NCBI GenBank assembly: GCA_024402335.1
Contig: JAKSTZ010000006.1
Location: 27,382-91,381 of the forward strand
Reading direction: 5' to 3'
Origin: Bacteroidales bacterium
GTDB lineage: Bacteria; Bacteroidota; Bacteroidia; Bacteroidales; UBA1715
Length of the DNA: 64,000 nucleotides
How positions within the stretch are numbered: the first letter of the stretch is position 1; each line of letters starts with the position of its first letter. The notes under the pieces were generated by a model, which ran no database searches, was not told the origin of the DNA, and saw only the letters and a program-made list of their open reading frames with translations. The position numbers and the translations under genes were made by a program. Below, piece after piece: positions 18,779-27,543 of this stretch.

Positions 18779-21176
18779 GTTTATGTTCCTTATGTTTAAA
18801 TATGTCTAATAAAGACTTTTTCTTTGGAGTCTTTTGGTCGTATGAATAATAGCCGTATCCAAATCCATAACCATAGCCGTATCCGCTGTATCCATAGCCA
18901 TGTCCGCTATATCCGTATCCGTAACGTGAAGATACAATTGAAACACCGTTTAGTATGACGGAAAGATTGTGAATGCTATTTTGTTCATACAAATAATTTA
19001 TATTATTAATGAAAACTCTTTTTGAGTAGTTCGCACGTGAAACATAAATTGGTAAATCAGCTCGTTGAAAACTAAAGATTGCATCGCTTACGATTCCAAT
19101 AGGTGGCGTGTCTATAATAATCACATCGTAAACAGTTTTTAGCTTTTCAAGTAGTTCGTCAAATGCTTTTGAATTCGCTAATTCTGCAGGGTTTGGTGGT
19201 GTCGGTCCTGATGGAATTATGTCGAATGTCTCAAAATCTGTTTTAATTATGCAGTCCTCATATTTGTCCTTGCCAATCAAAATCGTACTCATTCCGGCAT
19301 GGTTGTGTGCATTGAATGATAAGTGTACTTTTGGTTTGCGCAAGTCTAAGTCTAATAATATTACTTTTTTACCACTTAAGGCAAAAACACCTCCTAAGTT
19401 GATGGCTATGAATGTTTTACCTTCTCCCGATATGGTTGAAGTTACAGCGATAATTTTGCTGTTGTCTTTATTTTGATGCAAAAATGCCAGATTCGAACGA
19501 AGGGTTCTGAATGATTCCGTTATGACAGAATCTGCTTTGTTTTCTACAACAAAACGATGGATTTTGTTCGATTGATTAGAAATTGGTATTACACCCGAAA
19601 TCGGTGCACTTGTGTATTTTGTAATATCATTGATCGAAGTTATTTGATTGTACATCACATAACTTATTAGTGTTATTAATGCAATTAAAATAAGACAACT
19701 GATGATTGTTACAATAATAACATACGATGCTATAGGTGAGATTGGTTGGGTAGGAGTGACTGATTTTTGCAGTATCAAATTGTTGGTTACATATCCAGCT
19801 TTTGAAATCAAATATTCTGCTCGTTTCTCTACTAACTGATTGTAGAAATTCTGATGAACATCGTGAATACGTTTTAATTTCGATAATTCTGTTTCGTTAA
19901 ATTCGTTTTCTTTTGTTTGGTTGAACTTCTCCAATAAAAGAATGTCATTCTTTAATTTCTTATTGGTGACGTCTATAATGTCTGCAAGATGCTTTTTTTG
20001 TTCTTCTATTTGTTGGTCAATTACTTTTATTTTATGATTGTCGGGTGTTACCGTCATTAGTAATTGCTCTCTTTGTTTTTGCAATTGTTGTATGCCGTTC
20101 AAGAAATTCAAAATCATTGATTCCGATGATGTCCCTGATAATGTGGAAATAGCACTGACTATGTCGAAATTTTCACCATTCTCAATTTGGTTACCAACAC
20201 GGTTTAATGTGTTGATTTGTTTTCTGTATTTCTCTATTTCTTGATTCGGATTTTTGTTTGAATTCTCTGTTAGAACATTTCCGGTGATTTTGTTTTCTTT
20301 CTTGAAATTTTCTAGTTGCTGCTCCGACTCTGTTAATTCAGCATAGACTATTTCTAACTGCTCGTTTATGAATGTCAATATTTTGTCTGCACGTTCTTGT
20401 TTCTTTTCGATGTTGTATGCTAAGAAATTCTCACAAATAGTATTTACAATTTCTGAAGCTTTCTGCGCATTACAACTGGTGTATTTTACTTGAATAGTGT
20501 TTGCTGCAGAACTTAAAATACTTACATCCAATTTTTCAAATTGTGTGCTGACAGCAGTCTTTTCGTCGTATGTGATAAAGTAGAACTCGGTGTTGTTGTC
20601 TGTAAACGAATCAGGGGAAATAATGTTTACGTATATTTTACAACCATTGATTTCCGTCCATTCGTTTTTGTTTATTTCTACTGAATAAATGTCTTTTTCG
20701 CTTCTGTTGTATTTGATAGTAACCTTTTGGGTTTCATTTGAATATGAAACGTAGATTTTCTTGTTTTGTATGGGTTCTTGTACATTTTCAAGTTCAACAA
20801 AAAAAGGAGAACGTTTGTATAATTCTGATGTCACAAAACGACCTTCTGCGAAATAACTTGTATAGAGGTTTAATTGTTGAACTGTTCGTTTTAAAAACTC
20901 TGAAGAGCGAATCAATTCTATTAGATTTGTCATAGAAGCAGAACCGTATGTCTCGCTTGGGTCTAATATTTTAGGTCTTTCTGTTTCTTCATTGTTGATT
21001 TGTATGATAGAATATGTCTCATAGGTTGGGATAGTATAGCGGATGTACAGCTTTGCACATACGATAGCTGTTATTATGATTAGTAAATATACAAACCAAT
21101 TTCTTTTGGTTACTATCCAAAACTTGCCAAAGTCAAAGGTGTCGTTATATACAGGTATTTTTTTTGTCTTTGCCAT
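18759..21176 (-). CDS. Wzc-like polysaccharide co-polymerase with BY-type tyrosine kinase domain
   Basis: The 805-residue inner-membrane protein has a Wzz domain with membrane segments near 27-47 and 472-497, a large periplasmic coiled-coil part between them, and a cytosolic kinase. Kinase motifs: Walker A SGEGKT near 582, Walker A' ILLDLDLRKP, Walker B VIIIDTPPIG. The C-terminal Tyr cluster (18840-18923) is unusually dense and regular in Tyr and Gly, and a Lys/His-rich tail of about 26 residues follows. Family members control chain length and export through reversible tyrosine phosphorylation. It starts 5 bases after the Wza-like gene. Confidence 0.93.
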   Translation of the reverse strand: MAKTKKIPVYNDTFDFGKFWIVTKRNWFVYLLIIITAIVCAKLYIRYTIPTYETYSIIQINNEETERPKILDPSETYGSASMTNLIELIRSSEFLKRTVQQLNLYTSYFAEGRFVTSELYKRSPFFVELENVQEPIQNKKIYVSYSNETQKVTIKYNRSEKDIYSVEINKNEWTEINGCKIYVNIISPDSFTDNNTEFYFITYDEKTAVSTQFEKLDVSILSSAANTIQVKYTSCNAQKASEIVNTICENFLAYNIEKKQERADKILTFINEQLEIVYAELTESEQQLENFKKENKITGNVLTENSNKNPNQEIEKYRKQINTLNRVGNQIENGENFDIVSAISTLSGTSSESMILNFLNGIQQLQKQREQLLMTVTPDNHKIKVIDQQIEEQKKHLADIIDVTNKKLKNDILLLEKFNQTKENEFNETELSKLKRIHDVHQNFYNQLVEKRAEYLISKAGYVTNNLILQKSVTPTQPISPIASYVIIVTIISCLILIALITLISYVMYNQITSINDITKYTSAPISGVIPISNQSNKIHRFVVENKADSVITESFRTLRSNLAFLHQNKDNSKIIAVTSTISGEGKTFIAINLGGVFALSGKKVILLDLDLRKPKVHLSFNAHNHAGMSTILIGKDKYEDCIIKTDFETFDIIPSGPTPPNPAELANSKAFDELLEKLKTVYDVIIIDTPPIGIVSDAIFSFQRADLPIYVSRANYSKRVFINNINYLYEQNSIHNLSVILNGVSIVSSRYGYGYSGHGYGYSGYGYGYGFGYGYYSYDQKTPKKKSLLDIFKHKEHKHEHNRK
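18840..18923 (-). repeat. Tyr-Gly repeat region encoding the kinase autophosphorylation cluster
   Basis: Twenty-eight codons alternate Tyr with Gly, Ser, His or Phe, including three near-identical units reading YGYS or YGYG. At DNA level this is a degenerate run of tat/tac and gga/ggc codons, a place where slippage in multiples of 6 bases could change the number of tyrosines. Confidence 0.75.
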
Positions 21177-21181
21177 AGTTT

Positions 21182-21943
21182 TTATTTGTTTCCGAATATA
21201 CTATATACCATTGTGAAACAGGTGATTAGTGTTAGATATGGAGAAATTTCCTTTATGATTTTTGTCGCATATCGTGGACGTGAATCAACATACACTATAT
21301 CGTTTGCTTCTAATATGAAATTTGCTTTCTTGAAATCTTCTAAGTTACGGATATTGTAGTTGTAAACTTCAGGGTTTCTGTTGTTCCCGCGTATTAGTTT
21401 GATTTTGTATGACTTACTAGATTCTGTCAATCCACCAGCTTCGGCAATTGCTTCTAAGAGTGATAAACCGCCTTCAGGAATTGCTATCTTTTGTCCAGAT
21501 GTTCCCTCGTCAAAAAAGAGGATGATGTTTCTGTTTGTTATCGAAATTTTCACAAATGGTGCTTGGTAATATTTTGCTAACTCCTGCTCTAATATCGCTT
21601 CTGCAGAGTCTTTTGTCATACCGCCAAGTTTGATTTCTCCAACAGTTGGAATTTTTACTATGCTGTCGGGACGTATCATGTATTGAACGCTGTTCTGTTG
21701 TCTGTTGGTCATGTAACTACGTCCTTCTGTTGATTCTGTTTCTAGAAGAAGATAACCATTGTTTGTCGACATGATAATATCAAGTTGGTCGAATGGTTGT
21801 AGCACTGTCACTCGTGGACTTTCAGCAAATTCCGTGTATTGAAACGATTTACCTGTCTTAAACATTACTGTAGGACGGATAACTTTACAAGATGAAAGCG
21901 CAATACACGCTATACAGGCAATGAGAAGTATATGCTGTTTCAT
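21182..21943 (-). CDS. Wza-like polysaccharide export lipoprotein
   Basis: The 253-residue product has a lipoprotein signal (IACIALSSC), a Poly_export domain (about 42-125, VTVLQPFDQLDI and VGEIKLGGMT), an SLBB domain (about 135-225, EGGLSLLEAIAEAGG), and a C-terminal hydrophobic segment near 232-250. Family members form the outer-membrane channel of Wzy-dependent polysaccharide export. The C-terminal hydrophobic segment is common in Bacteroidota members. It has its own -7 box and starts the wza-wzc-wecA run. Confidence 0.92.
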   Translation of the reverse strand: MKQHILLIACIACIALSSCKVIRPTVMFKTGKSFQYTEFAESPRVTVLQPFDQLDIIMSTNNGYLLLETESTEGRSYMTNRQQNSVQYMIRPDSIVKIPTVGEIKLGGMTKDSAEAILEQELAKYYQAPFVKISITNRNIILFFDEGTSGQKIAIPEGGLSLLEAIAEAGGLTESSKSYKIKLIRGNNRNPEVYNYNIRNLEDFKKANFILEANDIVYVDSRPRYATKIIKEISPYLTLITCFTMVYSIFGNK

Positions 21944-21961
21944 TTACAATGCTTTTGTTTA

Positions 21962-21969
21962 CAAAAATA
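21962..21969 (-). promoter_or_regulatory. -7 promoter box for the polysaccharide export run
   Basis: Leftward the sequence reads TATTTTTG, 18 bases before the ATG of the Wza-like gene. It implies that the export genes can be expressed separately from pcm upstream. Confidence 0.65.
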
Positions 21970-22027
21970 CCTTTTTTTGCTAAAAACACAAGTGTATGGG
22001 GAGGCTTTTTTCGTGTGCCGGCAATAC

Positions 22028-22672
22028 TTAACAAATGCCTTTTAACATGGGAACAAATGCGCATACTCCATGACGGCTTTGTTCAAATTCTGTGTCGCTG
22101 ATTTTTGTGATTTTTATCATCTCTTGTTGCTCGCCATTTTCTATGGGGGCAACAAGTATGCCGCCGACTTTCATTTGTTCTAATAAGGTGCGGGGAATAT
22201 ATGGAGCAGCGGCTGTAAGTATGACTTTGTCAAATGGGGCTAATTGTGGTAAACCTTTGTAGCCGTCTCCGTAATATGTCATTATAGGATAGTGGAACGA
22301 TGCAAGCAACCGCTTCGTTCTAATGTATAATTCTTGTTGTCGTTCAATTGTGAAAACACGCGCTCCTAATGCTCCTAAAATAGCCGCTTGATAGCCGGAA
22401 CCTGTTCCTATCTCTAAAATTTTATCGTTTTTTTCAACTGATAATAGATTGGTTTGCAGTGCAACTGTGTAAGGTTGCGATATTGTTTGTCCGGATTCTA
22501 TGGGGAACGCTTTGTCAACGTATGCGAATTTCTCTAATGATCTGTCGAAAAAGAATAAATGACGGGGAATTTTTCGCATGGCATTCAGGATTTTTTCGTC
22601 CGTTATGCCTTTTGCACGTAGCTCTTCTATAAGCTGTTCTCTCTGTCCTTTATGTGCTAAAGTGTCGTCCAT
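22028..22672 (-). CDS. pcm: Protein-L-isoaspartate O-methyltransferase
   Basis: This 214-residue cytosolic enzyme transfers a methyl group from SAM to isoaspartyl residues in aged proteins so that they can be restored. The family signature QTISQPYTVA is followed by the SAM-binding motif ILEIGTGSGYQAA at about 82-94, the acidic IERQ strand end, and APFDKVILTAAAP. The length is normal. It starts 3 bases after the Ppx/GppA gene. Confidence 0.95.
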   Translation of the reverse strand: MDDTLAHKGQREQLIEELRAKGITDEKILNAMRKIPRHLFFFDRSLEKFAYVDKAFPIESGQTISQPYTVALQTNLLSVEKNDKILEIGTGSGYQAAILGALGARVFTIERQQELYIRTKRLLASFHYPIMTYYGDGYKGLPQLAPFDKVILTAAAPYIPRTLLEQMKVGGILVAPIENGEQQEMIKITKISDTEFEQSRHGVCAFVPMLKGIC

Positions 22673-22675
22673 AGA

Positions 22676-23587
22676 TTACATTAATGAATGAATGACTCCT
22701 TCTTTTAGAGAGTAGGATGATTGTACAAGACGAGGAATGTTGAATTTGGTTATGACAAAATTTGCGATACGAGCCGATATCGGTAGTAATGGCGCACGTG
22801 GAATGGACATTCCTTGCATTGATTCGATTTCGTCTATGCTATGGTTGGAAAGGAATTCTACCATGTTTTTGAAATCATTCATAGGAATCTCTTCGGCTTG
22901 CGTGTTTGGATTTTGCATCCCTTTTTGTGCAAAATATATGGAACGAAATACGTCGAAAGCGCCAGCTGATCCGATAAGTAAATCTATAGGTTGCTTTTCT
23001 ATTTGTTCTGCTAATAATGCGAATTTTTCGTTCAAATAGTTGTCTATGTTCAGAATTCGCTCTTGCGTAAGCGGGTGGCTTAATCCGTATTGTGATACGA
23101 TTCTCTGCATACCGCATTCAAAGCTATGTTTCCAGATGATTTTGTCGTGGTTGCAAATGATGCATTCGTTGCTTCCGCCGCCAATGTCTAGTATGAGTGC
23201 GGTTTTGTTTCCCCAGTCGAACGCTAAGTTGTTGCCTAAAAATATGTATTCGGCTTCTTGTTCTCCTTGAATTATGGAAATATGAAATCCAAATAAACTT
23301 TCTGCTCGTTGGCAGAAATCTGCTGCGTTTTTTGCGTTTCTCAGTGCGGAAGTGCCAATCAGTTTGACTTCTTCGCAATGATATGGCTCAATTCTTTCTT
23401 TTATTACACGAAGTGATTCTATTCCGCGTTCCATGGCTTCGTCCGATATGATGCCATACGCAACGCCGTTAGCTCCAAGCTGTGGATATTCGTGGAATTC
23501 TAAAAGTGTTTTGAAAGTGTTGTTCTGTAATTCAACAACACAGCAATTAAACGTATTTGTTCCTAAATCAACAACTGCTATATTCAT
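22676..23587 (-). CDS. Ppx/GppA family phosphatase (exopolyphosphatase type)
   Basis: The 303-residue cytosolic protein has the actin/hsp70-like ATPase fold. VVDLGTNTF at the N-terminus is the phosphate-1 loop, and ILDIGGGSNE at about 140-150 is phosphate-2 with the catalytic Glu region. The single-module length matches short Ppx/GppA proteins of Bacteroidota that hydrolyse polyphosphate or pppGpp. The frame extends 7 codons upstream (MNPSNKS), but MNIAVVDLG at 23587 leaves a 4-base gap to the preceding gene and fits the family start. Confidence 0.92.
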   Translation of the reverse strand: MNIAVVDLGTNTFNCCVVELQNNTFKTLLEFHEYPQLGANGVAYGIISDEAMERGIESLRVIKERIEPYHCEEVKLIGTSALRNAKNAADFCQRAESLFGFHISIIQGEQEAEYIFLGNNLAFDWGNKTALILDIGGGSNECIICNHDKIIWKHSFECGMQRIVSQYGLSHPLTQERILNIDNYLNEKFALLAEQIEKQPIDLLIGSAGAFDVFRSIYFAQKGMQNPNTQAEEIPMNDFKNMVEFLSNHSIDEIESMQGMSIPRAPLLPISARIANFVITKFNIPRLVQSSYSLKEGVIHSLM

Positions 23588-23591
23588 TGAT

Positions 23592-24023
23592 TTATTTGAA
23601 GGATTCAAATGCAGGATTTTTTAGACGGTTGCCTTTTTCATCCCATAGTTTTTGGTCGATGTTCTTGTCGTTTCTATAGGTTATTTCTTTGGCAACTTGA
23701 CCATTTTGATGCCAGTAATATGTAGTACCTTCTTTTTTGTTGTCTTTATAGATTGATTCGCGCTTTTTCTCTCCGGTAGAATACCAATATGTCCACGTAC
23801 CTTCTTTTTTGCCGTTCACATATTCTCCCAACAAACCGATTTTACCGTTTGGATGTTTTGCATAAACTTTACCGTTGTATGGCTTACCTTCGTAGTATGC
23901 TATTTCTACATCTTCTCTGCCTTGAGTTACCCATTTGGTCGTGATTTTTGACAACTCTACATTTTGAGAAAATGCTATGACTGAAAGCATTATAAAAATT
24001 GATATGGCTGAAAATCTTTTCAT
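23592..24023 (-). CDS. Secreted MORN/YwqK-type repeat protein
   Basis: The 143-residue product has a signal peptide (MKRFSAISI to AFSQ) followed by about four MORN-like repeats, seen as G.yvnGkkeGtW.yW and similar units with the spacing of YwqK-family proteins. These repeats make a simple beta sheet; the role is unknown. Its stop lies 4 bases before the preferred start of the Ppx/GppA gene, so it heads that operon. Confidence 0.8.
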   Translation of the reverse strand: MKRFSAISIFIMLSVIAFSQNVELSKITTKWVTQGREDVEIAYYEGKPYNGKVYAKHPNGKIGLLGEYVNGKKEGTWTYWYSTGEKKRESIYKDNKKEGTTYYWHQNGQVAKEITYRNDKNIDQKLWDEKGNRLKNPAFESFK

Positions 24024-24047
24024 TTTCTATACAGGTTTGTCTGTTTG

Positions 24048-24055
24048 CAAATATA
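24048..24055 (-). promoter_or_regulatory. -7 promoter box for the MORN-ppx-pcm operon
   Basis: Leftward TATATTTG, 24 bases before the ATG at 24023. The remaining divergent region to 24216 is AT-rich and shows no other clear element. Confidence 0.6.
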
Positions 24056-24216
24056 AAAAAGAACGATAAGAATAGTACTTTTTTATTTGATTTTTTACTG
24101 TTTTATAAATCTGTTTTACTCAATTGTCATGCCAAATTTCTAAAATAACGGTAAAAATTATTGTTTGTTGTCGATTAAATAAAAATGCTATTTGCAATTT
24201 ATGAGAAAACAAATCG

Positions 24217-24224
24217 TATTTTTG
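24217..24224 (+). promoter_or_regulatory. -7 promoter box for the Ste24-type protease gene
   Basis: TATTTTTG, an exact match to TAnnTTTG, 16 bases before the ATG at 24241. Confidence 0.65.
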
Positions 24225-24240
24225 TAAAAAAATACACAAT

Positions 24241-25488
24241 ATGACTGTCTCTGTTTTATTTTATGTTATTATCGCAATCATAGTGGTTGACTATGCATTG
24301 GAGCGTTTTCTTGAATATTTGAATGGTACTATGCGTGGTGTCGCTATGCCAGCGGAAGTATCTGATATATATGATGAGAAGTTGTACGAAAAGCAACAGA
24401 AATATGAACTTGCAAAATCTCGGGTTTCTTTTTGGTCAAGTACGGTTTCTTTTTTGTTCTTGATTTCGATGTTTGTTTTTGGTGGCTATGGGTTACTTGA
24501 TTCTTGGTTGGGAACGTTTGGATTTGGACCTATAATTTCTGGCTTGTTGTTTTTTGCTGTATTGACTGTGATTTCTGAAATATTAGAAATGCCATTTTCG
24601 TGGTATAATACATTTGTTATAGAAGAACAATTTGGCTTTAATAAAATGACAAAGAAATTGTTTGTGATAGATGAAATAAAATCTTTCGTTGTTTCTATTG
24701 TTGTAGGTGGTTTGTTGTTGTCTGGATTGTTTTTCTTGGTGTCTTGGTTTGGTGAACAATTTTGGGTGCTTGCTTGGATTGCAATTTCTGTTTTCCTTGT
24801 TTTCATAAATATGTTTTATTCAACATTGTTTGTCCCTATTTTTAATAAACAAACGCCTCTTGAAGAAGGAGAGTTGAAAGAGGCAATATTTGCTTTTAGT
24901 CAAAAGGCGGGATTCATGCTTGACAATATTTATGTAATAGATGGTTCCAAACGTTCGACAAAAGCAAATGCGTATTTCAGTGGATTTGGTCCTAAAAAAC
25001 GTGTGGTTTTATACGATACCTTAATTCAGTCTTTGTCTGTTGATGAAATTGTAGCTGTATTGGCACATGAAATTGGTCATTATAAAAAGAAACATACGTT
25101 GATGATGCTTGCTGCTTCGGTTTTACAAATGGGGTTGCTTTTATTTTTGTTTGGTTTGTTTTTAAAAGAACCATCATTTTCTGAAGTTCTTGGAATTTCA
25201 TTTGATCCTGAAAAAACGTATGTCTCGTTGTTTGTCTTTTCTATATTATTTACGCCTATATCTTTCTTTATTGGTATGGTAATCAATGTGTTCGTGCGTA
25301 GAAATGAATATCAGGCAGATGAATTTGCCGGTCGAAATTATGCTCCGGAACATTTAGAAAATGCATTAAAAAAATTGTCGAAAAATAGCTTGTCGAATTT
25401 AACTCCTCATCCTTGGTATGTTTTTTGCTACTACTCTCATCCAACTCTATATCAGAGAATAGTTGCATTACGAACATTAAAAAAATAG
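24241..25488 (+). CDS. M48 family (Ste24-type) membrane zinc metalloprotease
   Basis: The 415-residue inner-membrane protein has about seven hydrophobic segments and the zinc-binding motif HEIGH (His276, Glu277, His280). The downstream third ligand region is EYQADEFAG. The FNKMTKK and NAYFSGFG segments and overall length match the CAAX prenyl protease 1 (Ste24) family. Bacteria lack CAAX proteins, so a membrane protein quality-control role is more likely. The DUF721 gene follows after 4 bases. Confidence 0.92.
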   Translation: MTVSVLFYVIIAIIVVDYALERFLEYLNGTMRGVAMPAEVSDIYDEKLYEKQQKYELAKSRVSFWSSTVSFLFLISMFVFGGYGLLDSWLGTFGFGPIISGLLFFAVLTVISEILEMPFSWYNTFVIEEQFGFNKMTKKLFVIDEIKSFVVSIVVGGLLLSGLFFLVSWFGEQFWVLAWIAISVFLVFINMFYSTLFVPIFNKQTPLEEGELKEAIFAFSQKAGFMLDNIYVIDGSKRSTKANAYFSGFGPKKRVVLYDTLIQSLSVDEIVAVLAHEIGHYKKKHTLMMLAASVLQMGLLLFLFGLFLKEPSFSEVLGISFDPEKTYVSLFVFSILFTPISFFIGMVINVFVRRNEYQADEFAGRNYAPEHLENALKKLSKNSLSNLTPHPWYVFCYYSHPTLYQRIVALRTLKK

Positions 25489-25492
25489 GATT

Positions 25493-25828
25493 ATGGAAGA
25501 ATTTTCAAAAAAGACAAGAACGATTTCTTCGACCATGTCAAGATTGGAAAACTACCATTCTTCACAAAAGCAAGAAAATGGTATTCACATCAATCCGAGT
25601 GTATTTACTCGTATGTTGGAATTCTCTATCAAACAAAAGTGGAAGGAAGTCGTAGGACCAGTGTTTGCGAATGCTGCAACTTCGGTGGTCGTTAATGGTA
25701 ACATGTTGTATGTAACGGTTCTTTCTCCGGCAATTCGAAATGAGTTGATTTTACATCGCTCAACAATAGTGAAAAGAATAAATGAAGAACTAAAACGAAA
25801 GGTATTGTCGGGTATGATCGTGAAATAA
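25493..25828 (+). CDS. DUF721 domain protein (DciA-like)
   Basis: The 111-residue protein has the DUF721 core: KWKEVVGP, a Val-rich strand with NGNMLYVTV, the SPAIRNEL helix and the INEEL segment. DUF721 covers DciA, which loads the replicative helicase in many bacteria lacking DnaC, and related KH-like proteins. The N-terminal 30 residues are polar and variable. The function here is not settled by sequence. Confidence 0.8.
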   Translation: MEEFSKKTRTISSTMSRLENYHSSQKQENGIHINPSVFTRMLEFSIKQKWKEVVGPVFANAATSVVVNGNMLYVTVLSPAIRNELILHRSTIVKRINEELKRKVLSGMIVK

Positions 25829-25886
25829 TGTTATAAACATGTTAATATATTTGTTGATTTGATGTTCAACGAGAAAAAAAAATAAC

Positions 25887-25894
25887 TAAATTTG
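25887..25894 (+). promoter_or_regulatory. -7 promoter box for the secreted protein gene at 25918
   Basis: TAAATTTG, an exact TAnnTTTG match, 23 bases before the ATG. A purine-rich AAGGAAAG sits just before the start. Confidence 0.6.
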
Positions 25895-25917
25895 GCACAA
25901 CTTAATAAGGAAAGAAA

Positions 25918-26418
25918 ATGAAAAAATTGCTTAGCGTTTTATTTGTAGTCTTTTTAGGACTAATATGTACTCAAACATATGCGCAAAATAACTGTTTGAA
26001 CTATCACAAACAAAAATGTCAATCATTGTCAGCTAACGGATATTCGATGTCTTCGGATTCTCGTAGTGCAATGATGAGAAAAGGTCAAACTTCAGAGTTT
26101 AGAATTATCATTTATCAAGGTAAGGATTATAGAATTTCATTTTGTTCAGATGAAACAAATCTAGGTAATATCGTTCATTTCCGTTTGATCGATTATGATA
26201 CAGATGAAGTTTTGTACGATAATAAAGATTTTAACTATGTGAAAGATTTTGAATTTACAGTTGTTCAAACTCGTACAATAAAAATTCAAATTGAAATTCC
26301 TGAAGATTCTGCTCAAAAATCAGCTGCAAACACAACAGGTTTGATTTCTAAATCAATTAACCAAGGTTGTGTAGGTGTTTTGATTGAAGAAATGATTACT
26401 CCAAAAACTGGTTTTTAA
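25918..26418 (+). CDS. Conserved secreted Bacteroidota protein of unknown function
   Basis: The 166-residue product has a signal peptide (MKKLLSVLF to TYAQ). The mature part has two Cys near its start (NNCLNYHKQKC), a beta-rich middle with KGQTSEFRIIIYQGKDYRI and LYDNKDFN, and ends GCVGVLIEEMITPKTGF. I recognise this ending and the Cys pattern from a widespread Bacteroidota secreted family, which to my knowledge has no assigned function. C-ending codons suggest good expression. It is flanked by its own promoter and a strong terminator, so it forms a single-gene unit. Confidence 0.75.
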   Translation: MKKLLSVLFVVFLGLICTQTYAQNNCLNYHKQKCQSLSANGYSMSSDSRSAMMRKGQTSEFRIIIYQGKDYRISFCSDETNLGNIVHFRLIDYDTDEVLYDNKDFNYVKDFEFTVVQTRTIKIQIEIPEDSAQKSAANTTGLISKSINQGCVGVLIEEMITPKTGF

Positions 26419-26440
26419 TCGAAAGAACATAAAAAAATGT

Positions 26441-26472
26441 AAGGCATTGTTTTATGAAACAATGCCTTTTTT
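26441..26472 (+). terminator. Terminator after the 25918 gene, adjoining the rlmN promoter
   Basis: A perfect 12-bp stem (AAGGCATTGTTT, 26441-26452, with AAACAATGCCTT, 26457-26468) closes a TATG loop and runs into TTTTTT. The last T of the run is the first base of the rlmN -7 box. Confidence 0.92.
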
Positions 26473-26479
26473 ATTTTTG
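26472..26479 (+). promoter_or_regulatory. -7 promoter box for rlmN, fused to the upstream terminator
   Basis: TATTTTTG begins within the T tract of the preceding terminator and lies 17 bases before the ATG at 26497. The -33 region would therefore fall inside the terminator hairpin. Confidence 0.65.
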
Positions 26480-26496
26480 TACAAAAAATATTGGAA

Positions 26497-27543
26497 ATGG
26501 AGAAACGTGACATATTATCGCTGTCGTTCGATGAATTGGTGGTTGCAATGGAAGAGTGTGGTGAAAAGAAATTCCGTGCTACACAGGTATATCAATGGGT
26601 ATGGCAAAAACGAGTTCGCTCTTTTGAGGCAATGTCAAACTTGTCTCAAAAATTACGTGAGCAACTTTCCGATATTTTTTATTTCCAAACAATAAAGGTC
26701 TCTACCGCAAAGAAAAGTTCAGATGGCTCTTGTAAGTTTGCTTTTTCTTTGTTTGACGGTAATGTAGTGGAAGGTGTGTTGATTCCTGCAAAGGATAGAA
26801 TGACGGCATGTATCTCGTCACAGGTTGGCTGTGGATTGCAATGTGCATTTTGTGCGACAGGTTCACTTGGATTTACGCGTAATTTATCTGTGGGAGAAAT
26901 TACAGACCAATTCTTTATTATGGATGCTGCAGCTAAGGAAGATGGTGGTTTTGGCATCTCTAATATTGTGTATATGGGAATGGGTGAACCGTTGATGAAT
27001 TATAAAAATGTAATGGCGTCTATTGATCGTTTGACAGAGGAAAAAGGTGCAGGTTTGGCTCCTTCTCGTATTACATTGTCAACATCGGGTATAGTAAGGA
27101 ATATAAAGCAACTTGCAGATGAAGGTTTTCCGTGTAATTTAGCCGTGTCGTTACATGCTCCAAAAGATATGCTACGCTCGCAGATTATGCCTATAAATAA
27201 AACAAATCCATTGGCAAAATTAAGTGATGCGTTGGCGTATTATCATGAAAAAACAGGCGATAGAATAACAATAGAATATGTTTTGTTACAGGGAGTAAAT
27301 GATTCGGTACAACATGCACGTGAATTGGCGGAATTTACCAAACGATTCCCTGTAAAAATAAATGTAATAGAGTATAATCCGCACGATAAAGCCCCATATA
27401 AAAAGTCGGATAGACAAACATTGGATGCTTTTGTTTCATTTTTGAAAGGATTGAACTTGATAGTAAATGTTCGTTTTTCTAAAGGAAAGGATATTGCCGC
27501 AGCTTGTGGCCAATTGGCAGCAAAACAAAGAAAGAAATGTTAA
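26497..27543 (+). CDS. rlmN: 23S rRNA (adenine(2503)-C(2))-methyltransferase RlmN
   Basis: The 348-residue radical SAM enzyme methylates A2503 of 23S rRNA and A37 of some tRNAs. The iron-sulfur cluster Cys residues are C112, C116 and C119 in CGLQCAFC, following CISSQVG. GMGEPLMNY and SLHAPKD follow. The methyl-carrying Cys is in the C-terminal AAACGQL segment. ATG 26497 is preferred over the TTG two codons upstream. The end overlaps the transporter start by 7 bases. Confidence 0.96.
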   Translation: MEKRDILSLSFDELVVAMEECGEKKFRATQVYQWVWQKRVRSFEAMSNLSQKLREQLSDIFYFQTIKVSTAKKSSDGSCKFAFSLFDGNVVEGVLIPAKDRMTACISSQVGCGLQCAFCATGSLGFTRNLSVGEITDQFFIMDAAAKEDGGFGISNIVYMGMGEPLMNYKNVMASIDRLTEEKGAGLAPSRITLSTSGIVRNIKQLADEGFPCNLAVSLHAPKDMLRSQIMPINKTNPLAKLSDALAYYHEKTGDRITIEYVLLQGVNDSVQHARELAEFTKRFPVKINVIEYNPHDKAPYKKSDRQTLDAFVSFLKGLNLIVNVRFSKGKDIAAACGQLAAKQRKKC

